Shown here: in pieces, positions 38,226-46,014 of the stretch
How positions within the stretch are numbered: position 1 is the stretch's first letter
Layout: each line of letters opens with the position of its first letter
NCBI RefSeq assembly: GCF_030316845.1
Contig: NZ_JASZYS010000001.1
Coordinates: forward strand, 682,001-746,000
Direction: 5' to 3'
Source: Variovorax davisae
GTDB lineage: Bacteria > Pseudomonadota > Gammaproteobacteria > Burkholderiales > Burkholderiaceae_C
DNA: 64,000 nucleotides
The notes under the pieces: model-generated
Database searches by the model: none
What the model was told of the DNA's origin: nothing
Seen by the model: only the letters and a program-made list of their open reading frames with translations
Position numbers and translations under genes: made by a program

Positions 38226-40612
38226 CCCGCGCCGCTGCCGCCCCTGGTCGCCGCCGCGTGGCGTTGACCCTGGGCCTCTGGCTGCTGGCGCTGCTGGCGG
38301 GTGCCACGCTGATCGCGCGCACCCATTTCAGCGCCGACCTCTCGGCCTTCCTGCCGGCCAGCCCCGATGCGCGGCAGCAGATCCTGATCGAGCAGCTGCA
38401 GAGCGGCATCGCCTCGCGCACCATCTTCATCGGCATCGAAGGCGGCCAGGACGCGGCGCAACGCGCCGCGGTGTCGCGCACGGTCGCCCGGGCGATGCGC
38501 GACAGCCGGCTGTTCGACCTGGTCCAGAACGGCGACACCAGCGACTGGAAGGACACCGGCACCTGGGTCTTCGACCACCGCTACCTGCTGGCGGCCGGGC
38601 TGACCCCCGAGCGCTTCGGCGCCGCCGGCCTGCGCGACGCGATCCTCGACAGCCTGTCGATGCTCGGCACGCCGGCGGGCAACGCGCTCAAGCCGCTGCT
38701 CGAGCGCGATCCCACCGGCGAGACCCAGCGCATCGCCGAAGGCCTGATTCCCGCCAGCTCGCCGCGCAGCGAGGAGGGCGTCTGGGTGTCGCGCAGCGCG
38801 CCGCGGGCGCTGATCCTCGCCACCACCCATGCCGCCGGCAGCGACCTCGACGCCATCGCCCAGGCGATCGCGCGGGTGCAGGGCGCCTTCGACGAGGCCA
38901 CGCGCGGGCTGGCCGGCGCCGGCCCGAAGCTCGAGATGACGGGCGCGCCCGTGTTCTCGGTCCAGAGCCGCGACCAGATCAAGGGCGAGGCGATCCACCT
39001 GGCGCTGGTGGGCGGCATCGTCATGGGCGCCTTGCTGCTGCTCGCCTTCGCCTCGCCGCGGGCGCTGGTGATCGCGCTGCTGCCGGTCGCCACCGGCGTG
39101 GTCGGCGGCACGGCGGCGGTGAGCCTGGTCTTCGGCGAAGTGCACGGCCTGACGATGGGCTTCGGCAGCACGCTGATCGGCGAAACCGTCGACTACGCGA
39201 TCTACTACCTGATCCAGGCCCGCGGCGCCGCCATTGCCGGCACCGGCTGGCAGCGCTGGCGCGACATCCATTGGCCCACGGTGCGGCTCGGGCTGCTGAC
39301 TTCGGTCTGCGGATTCGCGGCGCTGGTGTTCTCGGGCTTTCCGGGGCTGGCGCAGCTCGGCGTGTTCTCGATCGCCGGCCTGGTCGCGGCGGCGCTGGTC
39401 GCGCGCTTCGTGCTGCCGGTGCTGGCGCCCGATGGCGCCACCGGGATGGGCATGCGGCGCCAGATGGCCCAGCTGGCCGGCTTCCTGGTGCGCGGGCTGC
39501 CGCGCCTGCGCTGGCTGCTCTCCGGCCTCGGCGTGGCGGCGCTGGCGCTGGTGCTGTGGCAGGGCGGCTACCTCTGGCGCGCCGACCTGGGGGCGATGAG
39601 CCCGGTGCCGAAGGCGATGCAGGCGCTCGACGCCGAACTGCGCGCCGACATCGGCGCCAGCGACGGCGGCACCCTGGTCGTGGTCCACGGCCACGACATG
39701 CAGGCCACGCTGCGCAGCACCGAGGCGGCTGGCCAGCGGCTCGAGGCGCTGGTCGACAAGGGCGAACTGTCGGGCTTCGAGACCGTCACCCGCGTGCTGC
39801 CGAGCGAGGCCGCGCAGGCGGCGCGCATCGCCAGCCTGCCGGACGCGGCGACCCTGCGCAGCCGGTTGGCGGAAGCGACGCAGGGTCTGCCGCTGCCGGC
39901 CGCGCGCCTGGAACCCTTCATCGCCGACGTTCAGGCGGCCCGGGCGTTGCCGATGATCCGGCGCGCCGACCTGGTGGGCACGCCGCTCGATGCGCTGGTC
40001 GGGGCGCTGATGTTCGAGCGCGCCGCCGGCGGCTGGTCGACCCTGATCTCGCTGCACCCGGGCGCCGGCTTCGACCCCGCCCGGCTGGCGGCCGCGCTCG
40101 ACGGCCTGCCCGACGTACAGGTGGTCAACGTCGGCGACGAGCTGTCGGGGCTCTACAAGCGCTACCTGCGCGAAGCTTTCGTCCAGGTGATGCTGGGCGC
40201 GCTCGCGGTGGTGGTGCTGCTGGCCGCCTGGCTGCGCTCGGGGCGCCGCCTGCTGGCGGTCTGCCTGCCGCTGGTGGTCGCCGTGGTGCTGACGCTCGGC
40301 GGCATGGCGGCCCTGCACGTGCCGCTCGGCATCCTGCACCTGGTCGGGCTGCTGCTGATCGTGGCGGTGGGGTCGAACTACGCGCTGTTCTTCGACCAGC
40401 TGCGCGAGACCGGACGGGCCGACGAGGACACCCTGGCCTCGCTGATGCTGGCCAACCTGACGACCGTGGTGTCGTTCGGGCTGATCGCGATCTCCGACAT
40501 TCCGGCGCTGTCCTCGATCGGCCGCGTGGTCGCGCCCGGCGCCTTGCTGGCACTGCTGTTGTCGGCGGCGTTCGCGCGCACCGCGGCTCTTGCCGGCCGC
40601 GGCCCGCGCTGA
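38222..40612 (+). CDS. MMPL family exporter of the aryl-polyene locus
   Basis: A 796-residue RND-superfamily inner-membrane exporter, the usual transporter of aryl-polyene loci. It has a first membrane helix (about 13-33), a large periplasmic domain, helices 2-6 (about 255-400) and a second periplasmic domain. Helices 8-12 (about 660-785) complete the two-fold repeat. The TMGFGSTLIGETVDYAIYYL segment corresponds to the proton-relay helix, and VAVGSNYALFFDQL is its partner in the second half. GTG at 38222 overlaps the LolA stop by four bases. Its TGA is followed at once by the deacetylase ATG. Confidence 0.9.
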   Translation: MTRAAAAPGRRRVALTLGLWLLALLAGATLIARTHFSADLSAFLPASPDARQQILIEQLQSGIASRTIFIGIEGGQDAAQRAAVSRTVARAMRDSRLFDLVQNGDTSDWKDTGTWVFDHRYLLAAGLTPERFGAAGLRDAILDSLSMLGTPAGNALKPLLERDPTGETQRIAEGLIPASSPRSEEGVWVSRSAPRALILATTHAAGSDLDAIAQAIARVQGAFDEATRGLAGAGPKLEMTGAPVFSVQSRDQIKGEAIHLALVGGIVMGALLLLAFASPRALVIALLPVATGVVGGTAAVSLVFGEVHGLTMGFGSTLIGETVDYAIYYLIQARGAAIAGTGWQRWRDIHWPTVRLGLLTSVCGFAALVFSGFPGLAQLGVFSIAGLVAAALVARFVLPVLAPDGATGMGMRRQMAQLAGFLVRGLPRLRWLLSGLGVAALALVLWQGGYLWRADLGAMSPVPKAMQALDAELRADIGASDGGTLVVVHGHDMQATLRSTEAAGQRLEALVDKGELSGFETVTRVLPSEAAQAARIASLPDAATLRSRLAEATQGLPLPAARLEPFIADVQAARALPMIRRADLVGTPLDALVGALMFERAAGGWSTLISLHPGAGFDPARLAAALDGLPDVQVVNVGDELSGLYKRYLREAFVQVMLGALAVVVLLAAWLRSGRRLLAVCLPLVVAVVLTLGGMAALHVPLGILHLVGLLLIVAVGSNYALFFDQLRETGRADEDTLASLMLANLTTVVSFGLIAISDIPALSSIGRVVAPGALLALLLSAAFARTAALAGRGPR

Positions 40613-41463
40613 TGGGAAAATCAAGCCCCATGGCTGCCGTCGTTCCTGTTCCTCCTTCCCCGACCCGCTGGTCGTGGCCGCCCCTGGTGCGCGCCAGCGT
40701 CGGCTGGCACCTGCTCGCCTTCGGCGCCGCGTTCACGGTGCCCGGTGCGCTGCCCTGGGCCATCGCCGCGCTGGTGTTGAACCATGCGCTGATCACCGCC
40801 GCCGGGCTGACGCCGCGCAGCAGCCTGCTGGGCCCGAACATGACGCGGCTGCCGGCGGCCGCCGCGGCGCGCCGCGAGGTCGCGCTCACGATCGACGACG
40901 GGCCCGACCCGGAGGTCACGCCCCAGGTGCTCGACTTGCTGGACGCCCACGGGCAACGCGCCACCTTCTTCTGCATCGCGGAGCGCGTGGCCGCGCATCC
41001 GGCGTTGGCGCGCGAGATCATCGCCCGCGGCCACAGCATCCAGAACCACACGGCCAGGCACCGCCACGACTTCTCGCTGCTGGGGCCGCGCGGCTTCGAG
41101 GCCGAGATCGCGCGTGCCCAGGCCCTGCTGTTCGAGGTCACGGGCGAGCGGGCGCGCTGCTTCCGGGCCCCGGCCGGCTTGCGCAATCCTTTCCTGGCCC
41201 CGGTGCTGCACCGGCTGGGCCTGTCGCTGGTGAGCTGGACCCGGCGCGGCTTCGACACCCGCGAGGGCGATCCCGCGACCGTGCTGGCGCGGCTCGTGCA
41301 GGGCCTGAAGGCCGGCGACATATTGCTGCTGCACGACGGCCATGCCGCGCGCACCCCGAGCGGCCACGCGGTGGTGCTGGAGGTGCTGCCTCCGCTGCTG
41401 GCCAGAATCCGATCCGACGGCCTGCGCGCCGTGACCCTGCCCGAGGCCCTGGCTGAACGATGA
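40612..41463 (+). CDS. Polysaccharide deacetylase family protein (NodB homology)
   Basis: A 283-residue protein with two N-terminal hydrophobic segments (about 25-65) and a NodB-type deacetylase domain (about 88-275). Metal-site motifs are present: TIDDGPDPEVTP (first catalytic Asp and ligand Asp), HSIQNHTARHRHDF with the His ligands, and the RAPAGLRNPF loop. DILLLHDGH closes the domain. It would remove N- or O-acyl groups from a carbohydrate or lipid head group at the inner membrane. It overlaps the exporter stop by one base and the methyltransferase start by four. I do not recall it as a core aryl-polyene gene; it may trim the sugar or lipid part of the product. Confidence 0.88.
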   Translation: MGKSSPMAAVVPVPPSPTRWSWPPLVRASVGWHLLAFGAAFTVPGALPWAIAALVLNHALITAAGLTPRSSLLGPNMTRLPAAAAARREVALTIDDGPDPEVTPQVLDLLDAHGQRATFFCIAERVAAHPALAREIIARGHSIQNHTARHRHDFSLLGPRGFEAEIARAQALLFEVTGERARCFRAPAGLRNPFLAPVLHRLGLSLVSWTRRGFDTREGDPATVLARLVQGLKAGDILLLHDGHAARTPSGHAVVLEVLPPLLARIRSDGLRAVTLPEALAER

Positions 41464-42206
41464 ACCCGGTTTCCACCGACGCCGCCTGGCGTCAGATCCA
41501 CGAGCACGCGACCGCGCCGTACCGCAAGGCCGGCCAGTTCGCCTGGCATTTCGCGCGCGGCAAGCTGGGCCGCGACCCGGTCTTTCGCGGCCTGGTCGAG
41601 CGCGGCCTGATCGGTGCGCACCACCGCCGGGTGGTCGACATCGGCTGCGGGCAGGGCCTGTTCGCGAGCCTGCTGTCGGCCCTCGGCACGATGCAGTCGC
41701 GACCGGGTGCGTGGCCCGCCGCCTGGAGCGCAGCGCCGGCCGCGATCCGCTACACCGGCATCGAGCTGATGCCGAAGGACGTGGCCCGGGCCCAGGCGTC
41801 GATCGGCCACCTGCAGCCGGCGCCGGAGTTCGTCTGCGCCGACATGTGCCGGGCCGTGCTGCCGCCCAGCGACCTGGTCGTGATCCTCGACGTGCTGCAC
41901 TACGTCGATCTCGAGGCCCAGGAGGGCGTGCTGCGCCGCGTGCGCGACGCCCTGCAGCCCGGGGGACGTTTGCTGCTGCGGGTCGGCGATGCCGCCAGCC
42001 GGCGCGGTTTCGCGATCAGCCAGTGGGTCGACCGCACCGTGACCCGGATCCGCGGCCACCGCGTGTCGCCGACCTGGGGCCGGCCGCTCGATGACTGGAT
42101 GCGGCTGCTGGAGCGGCTCGGATTCAAAGTCCACAGCATCCCGATGAGCGCGGGCACGCCCTTCGCCAACGTGCTGCTCGTGGCCGATATCAAGGAAGCC
42201 GGATGA
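41460..42206 (+). CDS. SAM-dependent methyltransferase of the aryl-polyene locus
   Basis: A 248-residue class I methyltransferase. The SAM-binding motif I is VVDIGCGQGLFASLL (about 60-74), followed by YTGIELMPKDVARAQ (motif II), VICADM-like FVCADMCRA and LVVILDVLHYVD (motif post II). In known aryl polyenes an O-methyl group or ring methyl is added by a locus-encoded methyltransferase, so it probably decorates the aryl head. Starts and stops overlap both neighbours by four bases. Confidence 0.85.
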   Translation: MNPVSTDAAWRQIHEHATAPYRKAGQFAWHFARGKLGRDPVFRGLVERGLIGAHHRRVVDIGCGQGLFASLLSALGTMQSRPGAWPAAWSAAPAAIRYTGIELMPKDVARAQASIGHLQPAPEFVCADMCRAVLPPSDLVVILDVLHYVDLEAQEGVLRRVRDALQPGGRLLLRVGDAASRRGFAISQWVDRTVTRIRGHRVSPTWGRPLDDWMRLLERLGFKVHSIPMSAGTPFANVLLVADIKEAG

Positions 42207-42670
42207 CCGCCCCCCAGACCCTCGACCGCGCCGGCATCGCGCGGCGCATCCCGCACAGCGGCAGCATGTGCCTGCTCGACCGGCTCGCCGCCTGGGACGC
42301 CGAATCCATCCACTGCACGACGGCCAGCCATGCGCATCCGGACAACCCGCTGCGCACCGCCTCCGGCCTGCTCTCGCCGAACCTGATCGAGTACGCGGCG
42401 CAGGCCATGGCGCTGCACGGCGGCCTGCTGGCGGCGCCGGGCAGCCAGCCCTCGGCCGGATTCCTGGCCAGTGCGCGCAATGTGCGCCTGAGTGTGGCGC
42501 GGATCGACGACATCGCCGGCGAACTGCAGGTGCATGCCCAGCGACTCACGGGCGACCAGAGCCAGGTCCTCTACCAGTTCACCGTCAAGGATGCCGCCGG
42601 CCGGCCGCTGGCCGAAGGCCGGGCGGTCGTCGTCCTGAACACCCCGCTTGCCATGGAAAACAACGCATGA
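42203..42670 (+). CDS. 3-hydroxyacyl-ACP dehydratase (ApeP/FabZ-like)
   Basis: A 155-residue single hot-dog domain expected to dehydrate the 3-hydroxyacyl intermediate in each elongation round. It has the RRIPHSGSMCLLDRL entry with the catalytic-type His (about 13-27), the LLSPNLIEYAAQAMALHG helix (about 53-70) and a beta-rich C terminus. The FabG-like ketoreductase gene follows with a four-base overlap, forming the usual dehydratase-ketoreductase pair. The locus has a second dehydratase domain fused to the ligase. Confidence 0.87.
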   Translation: MTAPQTLDRAGIARRIPHSGSMCLLDRLAAWDAESIHCTTASHAHPDNPLRTASGLLSPNLIEYAAQAMALHGGLLAAPGSQPSAGFLASARNVRLSVARIDDIAGELQVHAQRLTGDQSQVLYQFTVKDAAGRPLAEGRAVVVLNTPLAMENNA

Positions 42671-43398
42671 GCCTCATCGGAAAACGTGCCCTGATCACCG
42701 GCGCCAGCGGCGCCCTGGGCGCCGCCATCGCCCAGCGGCTGGCGCGCAACGGCGCCACCGTGCTGCTGCACGCCAATTCGCGCCCGGAGTCGGTGGCGCA
42801 ACTGGCCGCCACCATCACCGCCGCCGGCGGCAAGGCCGAATGCGTGGTCTTCGACCTGCGCAGCGACGACGCCGCGCAGGCGGCCTGCCTGCGCCTGCTC
42901 GAGGGCGGGCCGGTGCAGGTCATCGTCAACAATGCCGGCGTGCACGATGACGCCGTCCTGCCGGGCATGCGGCCCGAGCAGTGGCACAAGGTGATCGACG
43001 TCTCGCTCAACGGCTTCTTCCGCGTCACGCAGCCGCTGCTGCTGCCGATGCTGCGCACCCGCTGGGGCCGCATCCTCAACATCTCTTCGGTCGCCTCGCT
43101 CACCGGCAACCGCGGACAGGTCAACTATGCGGCGGCCAAGGGCGCGCTCAACAGCGCGACCAAGGCCTTGTCGCTCGAAGTGGCGGCGCGTGGCGTGACC
43201 GTCAATGCGATCGCGCCCGGGATCATCGCGTCGCCGATGGCCGACGGCGTGTTCGACGCGGCGATGATCAACCAGATGGTGCCCGCGAAGCGGGCCGGGA
43301 CGCCGGACGAGGTGGCTGCGCTGGCCGGCTTCCTGGCGAGCGACGAGGCCGCCTACATCACGGGGCAGGTGATCTCGATCAATGGCGGGATGATCTAG
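42667..43398 (+). CDS. 3-ketoacyl-ACP reductase (FabG-like) of the aryl-polyene locus
   Basis: A 243-residue short-chain dehydrogenase that would reduce the 3-ketoacyl-ACP with NADPH. The cofactor loop is ITGASGALGAAIA (about 9-21), NNAG is present, and the catalytic Ser-Tyr-Lys are in NISSVAS and NYAAAKGAL. The C-terminal TGQVISINGGMI is the family ending. It is the last gene of the plus operon. In many aryl-polyene loci a ketosynthase follows here; instead the next gene, 27 bases away, is the convergent glycosyltransferase. Confidence 0.92.
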   Translation: MSLIGKRALITGASGALGAAIAQRLARNGATVLLHANSRPESVAQLAATITAAGGKAECVVFDLRSDDAAQAACLRLLEGGPVQVIVNNAGVHDDAVLPGMRPEQWHKVIDVSLNGFFRVTQPLLLPMLRTRWGRILNISSVASLTGNRGQVNYAAAKGALNSATKALSLEVAARGVTVNAIAPGIIASPMADGVFDAAMINQMVPAKRAGTPDEVAALAGFLASDEAAYITGQVISINGGMI

Positions 43399-43425
43399 GC
43401 GCCGCGTCTCGCCGCGCAAGCAAGC

Positions 43426-44202
43426 TCAAGCCTGAAACGGCGCCACCCCCCGCAGCTTGCGAACCACCAACCCCGGCAGCCGCAGCACGAACTCCACCAT
43501 CAGCCGCGTGTGCATCCAGGTCAGCAGCAGGTTGTCGCGCCCATAGCGGAAGTGCGACACGCCGCCTTCCTCCGCCGTGAGGTACTTCACCGGCGCATCG
43601 ATGTTGACCGGTTTGACGCCGCGCCAGGCCAGCCGGACCACCGCTTCGGTGTCGAAGTCGAAGCGGCGCATCCAGGGCTGCCGCGCCATGACCGCGATCA
43701 GGTCCGCCACCGGGTAGACGCGAAAGCCGTAGAGCGAATCGCCCACGCCCGCGAACAGGGTCTCCAGCTGCGTCCATCCGTTCGACACCCGGCGCCCGCG
43801 CACACGCAGCAGCGGGGCGCTGGCATCGAAGACCGGACGCCCGAGCACCATCGTCTCGGGCCGGGCCTGCGAGGCCGCCATGAACGCCGGGATCAGGTCC
43901 GCCGGATGCTGGCCGTCGGAGTCCATGGTCAGTGCGTGGGTGAAGCCGGCCTGCTGCGCCTCGCGCAGGCCATGCAGCACGGCGGCCCCCTTGCCCTGGT
44001 TGTGCGGCAGCACCCGCACGCGCAGCCCGGGGTCTTCCGCGGCCATGCGCTGCAGCCGCTCGCCGGTGCCGTCGGTGCTGCCGTCGACCACCACCCACAC
44101 CGGGTTCCATTGCGCGCGTGCCGCCTTGACGGTCGAGAACAGGCGTTCTCCTGTGTTGTAGCTCGGGATCAGGACAAGGTGGGTGCGCGAGACGTCTGGC
44201 AT
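43426..44202 (-). CDS. Family 2 glycosyltransferase
   Basis: A 258-residue glycosyltransferase with a GT-A fold: HLVLIPSYNTGERL at the N terminus, VVVDGSTDGTGE, and the metal-binding region MDSDGQHPADLI (about 93-104). No N-terminal membrane helix is seen; a hydrophobic stretch near the C terminus (WMHTRLMVEFVLRLPGLVV) may sit at the membrane. It probably attaches a sugar, or makes a lipid-linked sugar, in the aryl-polyene anchor. It overlaps the acyltransferase gene upstream by 34 bases and is last in the minus operon. Confidence 0.87.
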   Translation of the reverse strand: MPDVSRTHLVLIPSYNTGERLFSTVKAARAQWNPVWVVVDGSTDGTGERLQRMAAEDPGLRVRVLPHNQGKGAAVLHGLREAQQAGFTHALTMDSDGQHPADLIPAFMAASQARPETMVLGRPVFDASAPLLRVRGRRVSNGWTQLETLFAGVGDSLYGFRVYPVADLIAVMARQPWMRRFDFDTEAVVRLAWRGVKPVNIDAPVKYLTAEEGGVSHFRYGRDNLLLTWMHTRLMVEFVLRLPGLVVRKLRGVAPFQA

Positions 44203-44966
44203 GCGGGCTGCGCGTCGGGGGCGCGCTGTTCCATGGATTGGCGGTAATAGAGTTCGATCTGCTGCAGCAGCGCGTTGCTGTCCTGCGAGGGCGCGAAACG
44301 CTGGCCCAGGCTCAGGCGGAACACGATCGGCAGCGGCGGCACCCGCCACAAGGGCCAGCCCTTGCCCAGGTAGGGCGAATCGGTGTCGATGAAGACGGTC
44401 TGGATCGGCGCCTGGGCGAGCTTGGCGATCAGCGTGACGCCCGGCCTGAACGTGTTGAGCGGCGGCGTCACGGTGCGCGTGCCCTCGGGGAAGATCACCA
44501 GCTGGCCGCCGTTGCGCAGGTCGTCGACCGCCAGCCGCACCATCGTGCGCGCCGAGTCGTTGCGGATGTAGCGCGCCAGCCGGGCGCCCGCGCCCAGGAA
44601 GATGTTGCGCATCAGGTCGGCCTTCATGATGCAGGCGCTGCGCGGCAGGCGGGCCACCAGCAGCAGCGCGTCGAGCATGGTCGGATGGTTGGCCACGAAG
44701 ATCAGCCCGCGCTCCTCGCGCAGGGCGTCGAGGCAGTCGGCGTCGATGCGCATCATGCCGCTGAGCGACGCGGCAGCCCAGAAGAAGCGGTAGGCGAACG
44801 CGATGGCGCGGCGGCCGAGCGCGCGCCCGGTGGCCACCGGCAGCACCGGATAGAGCAGCATCGCCGCGATGTTCCATGGCAGCGAGATGGCGCCGAGCAG
44901 CACCAGCAGCGCGTACAGCGGCAGCGCGAACGGGATCGACAGTCCCAGACGAAGCAGCCGGTTCAT
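44169..44966 (-). CDS. 1-acyl-glycerol-3-phosphate acyltransferase-like protein (PlsC family)
   Basis: A 265-residue membrane acyltransferase. It has two N-terminal hydrophobic segments (about 8-45), the catalytic NHPTMLD (HxxxxD motif, about 94-100) and the FPEGTRT acceptor motif (about 160-166). The PlsC fold is clear. In aryl-polyene loci such enzymes are thought to help build the lipid anchor. ATG at 44966 is preferred because the open frame upstream overlaps the chorismatase gene. It lies 16 bases after the chorismatase stop. Confidence 0.87.
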   Translation of the reverse strand: MNRLLRLGLSIPFALPLYALLVLLGAISLPWNIAAMLLYPVLPVATGRALGRRAIAFAYRFFWAAASLSGMMRIDADCLDALREERGLIFVANHPTMLDALLLVARLPRSACIMKADLMRNIFLGAGARLARYIRNDSARTMVRLAVDDLRNGGQLVIFPEGTRTVTPPLNTFRPGVTLIAKLAQAPIQTVFIDTDSPYLGKGWPLWRVPPLPIVFRLSLGQRFAPSQDSNALLQQIELYYRQSMEQRAPDAQPACQTSRAPTLS

Positions 44967-44982
44967 CGAAGGCCTCGACCCA

Positions 44983-46014
44983 TCAGGGGCGCAGGGCGCC
45001 GCTGGCCACCGCATGGGCCTCGATCTCCACCAGCAGGTCCTGGCGGCAGATGTCGGCTTCGAGGTAGACCGCATGGCTCACCGTGTGCGCCGCCGGGCCC
45101 AGTGCGGCCTCGAGCGCCTGCCGCACCCGAGGCGCATCGGCGGCATGGCGCACGTAGACCACGCAGTCGAGTGCCGAAAGATCGAAGACGGCGCTGGTGC
45201 GCGCGTTGGCGGCCGCGATCACGGCGGCGAGGTTGCGCAGCGTCTCCTCGACCTGCGGCAGCAACTCGCCCACGTGCACGGTCTCGTGGCCGACGATGCT
45301 GGCCGTGCCCGAGATGAAGAGCGCGACGTCGCCGCCGCCGATCTCGGCCAGCGCCGCGCGCGAGAAGGTCGGCGCGCGCGGCCCGTAGGCCGGCGGGTAG
45401 CGGTAGGCGGAGACCTGGCGCGGGTTCTCGACCGCCAGCGGGGCGGTGCGGCCGGCCAGGAAGCGGATGCTCAGCGCGCCCTGGTGGATGCCCAGCGCGC
45501 AGGCCGCCGGGGCGCCGTCGAAGGCGGCCTGGCCGGCGTCGACGAAGGCCTGCTGCCGTCCGGCATTGAACTGCCGGTAGCGCTCCAGCCCGCCGCCGTC
45601 GCCGTTGATCTGCGGCAGGTAGTTCCAGATCCGCAGCAGATGGCCGCAGCCGGTGGCTTCCAGCGCGGCGAAGAGATCGCGGTAGGCGCGCTCGGCCAGG
45701 GCGGCGACGCCGCTGCGCTCGACGCTCTCGTCGAGGTCGATGGCGCCCAGCATCCAGTGGCCGTCGCAGCGCCAGCGCACCGTGCCGGTGGTGCCGGACT
45801 CGATGTGTTCGCTGGCATGCCAGACATCGGCCATCGGGAGGCCGCCGGTCAGCACGCGGGCGTTCACGGTCGGCATCCAGGCGAGCCCGTCGGGCGTGCC
45901 GTAGCCCAGGGCGCCGAACAGCGAAGGGCTGTCGGCGGCGAGGGCCAGGCCCTGCGCCAGGCTGAGGCGCTGCACGCGCAGGGGCGGCGTGGTCAGGGGG
46001 AGTCGTGCGGTCAC
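44983..46014 (-). CDS. Chorismatase (XanB2/FkbO/Hyg5 family)
   Basis: A 343-residue protein of the chorismatase family, once annotated as pteridine-dependent dioxygenase-like. XanB2 of Xanthomonas splits chorismate into pyruvate plus 3- or 4-hydroxybenzoate, and 3-hydroxybenzoate starts xanthomonadin synthesis. Visible features are LRIWNYLPQINGDGGGLERYRQFNAGR (about 122-148, conserved core), FISGTASIVGHETVHVGEL (about 238-256) and a C-terminal VEIEAHA. GTG at 46014 overlaps the halogenase stop by four bases. Its place in an aryl-polyene locus fits starter supply; the 3-/4-isomer preference cannot be read here. Confidence 0.88.
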   Translation of the reverse strand: MTARLPLTTPPLRVQRLSLAQGLALAADSPSLFGALGYGTPDGLAWMPTVNARVLTGGLPMADVWHASEHIESGTTGTVRWRCDGHWMLGAIDLDESVERSGVAALAERAYRDLFAALEATGCGHLLRIWNYLPQINGDGGGLERYRQFNAGRQQAFVDAGQAAFDGAPAACALGIHQGALSIRFLAGRTAPLAVENPRQVSAYRYPPAYGPRAPTFSRAALAEIGGGDVALFISGTASIVGHETVHVGELLPQVEETLRNLAAVIAAANARTSAVFDLSALDCVVYVRHAADAPRVRQALEAALGPAAHTVSHAVYLEADICRQDLLVEIEAHAVASGALRP

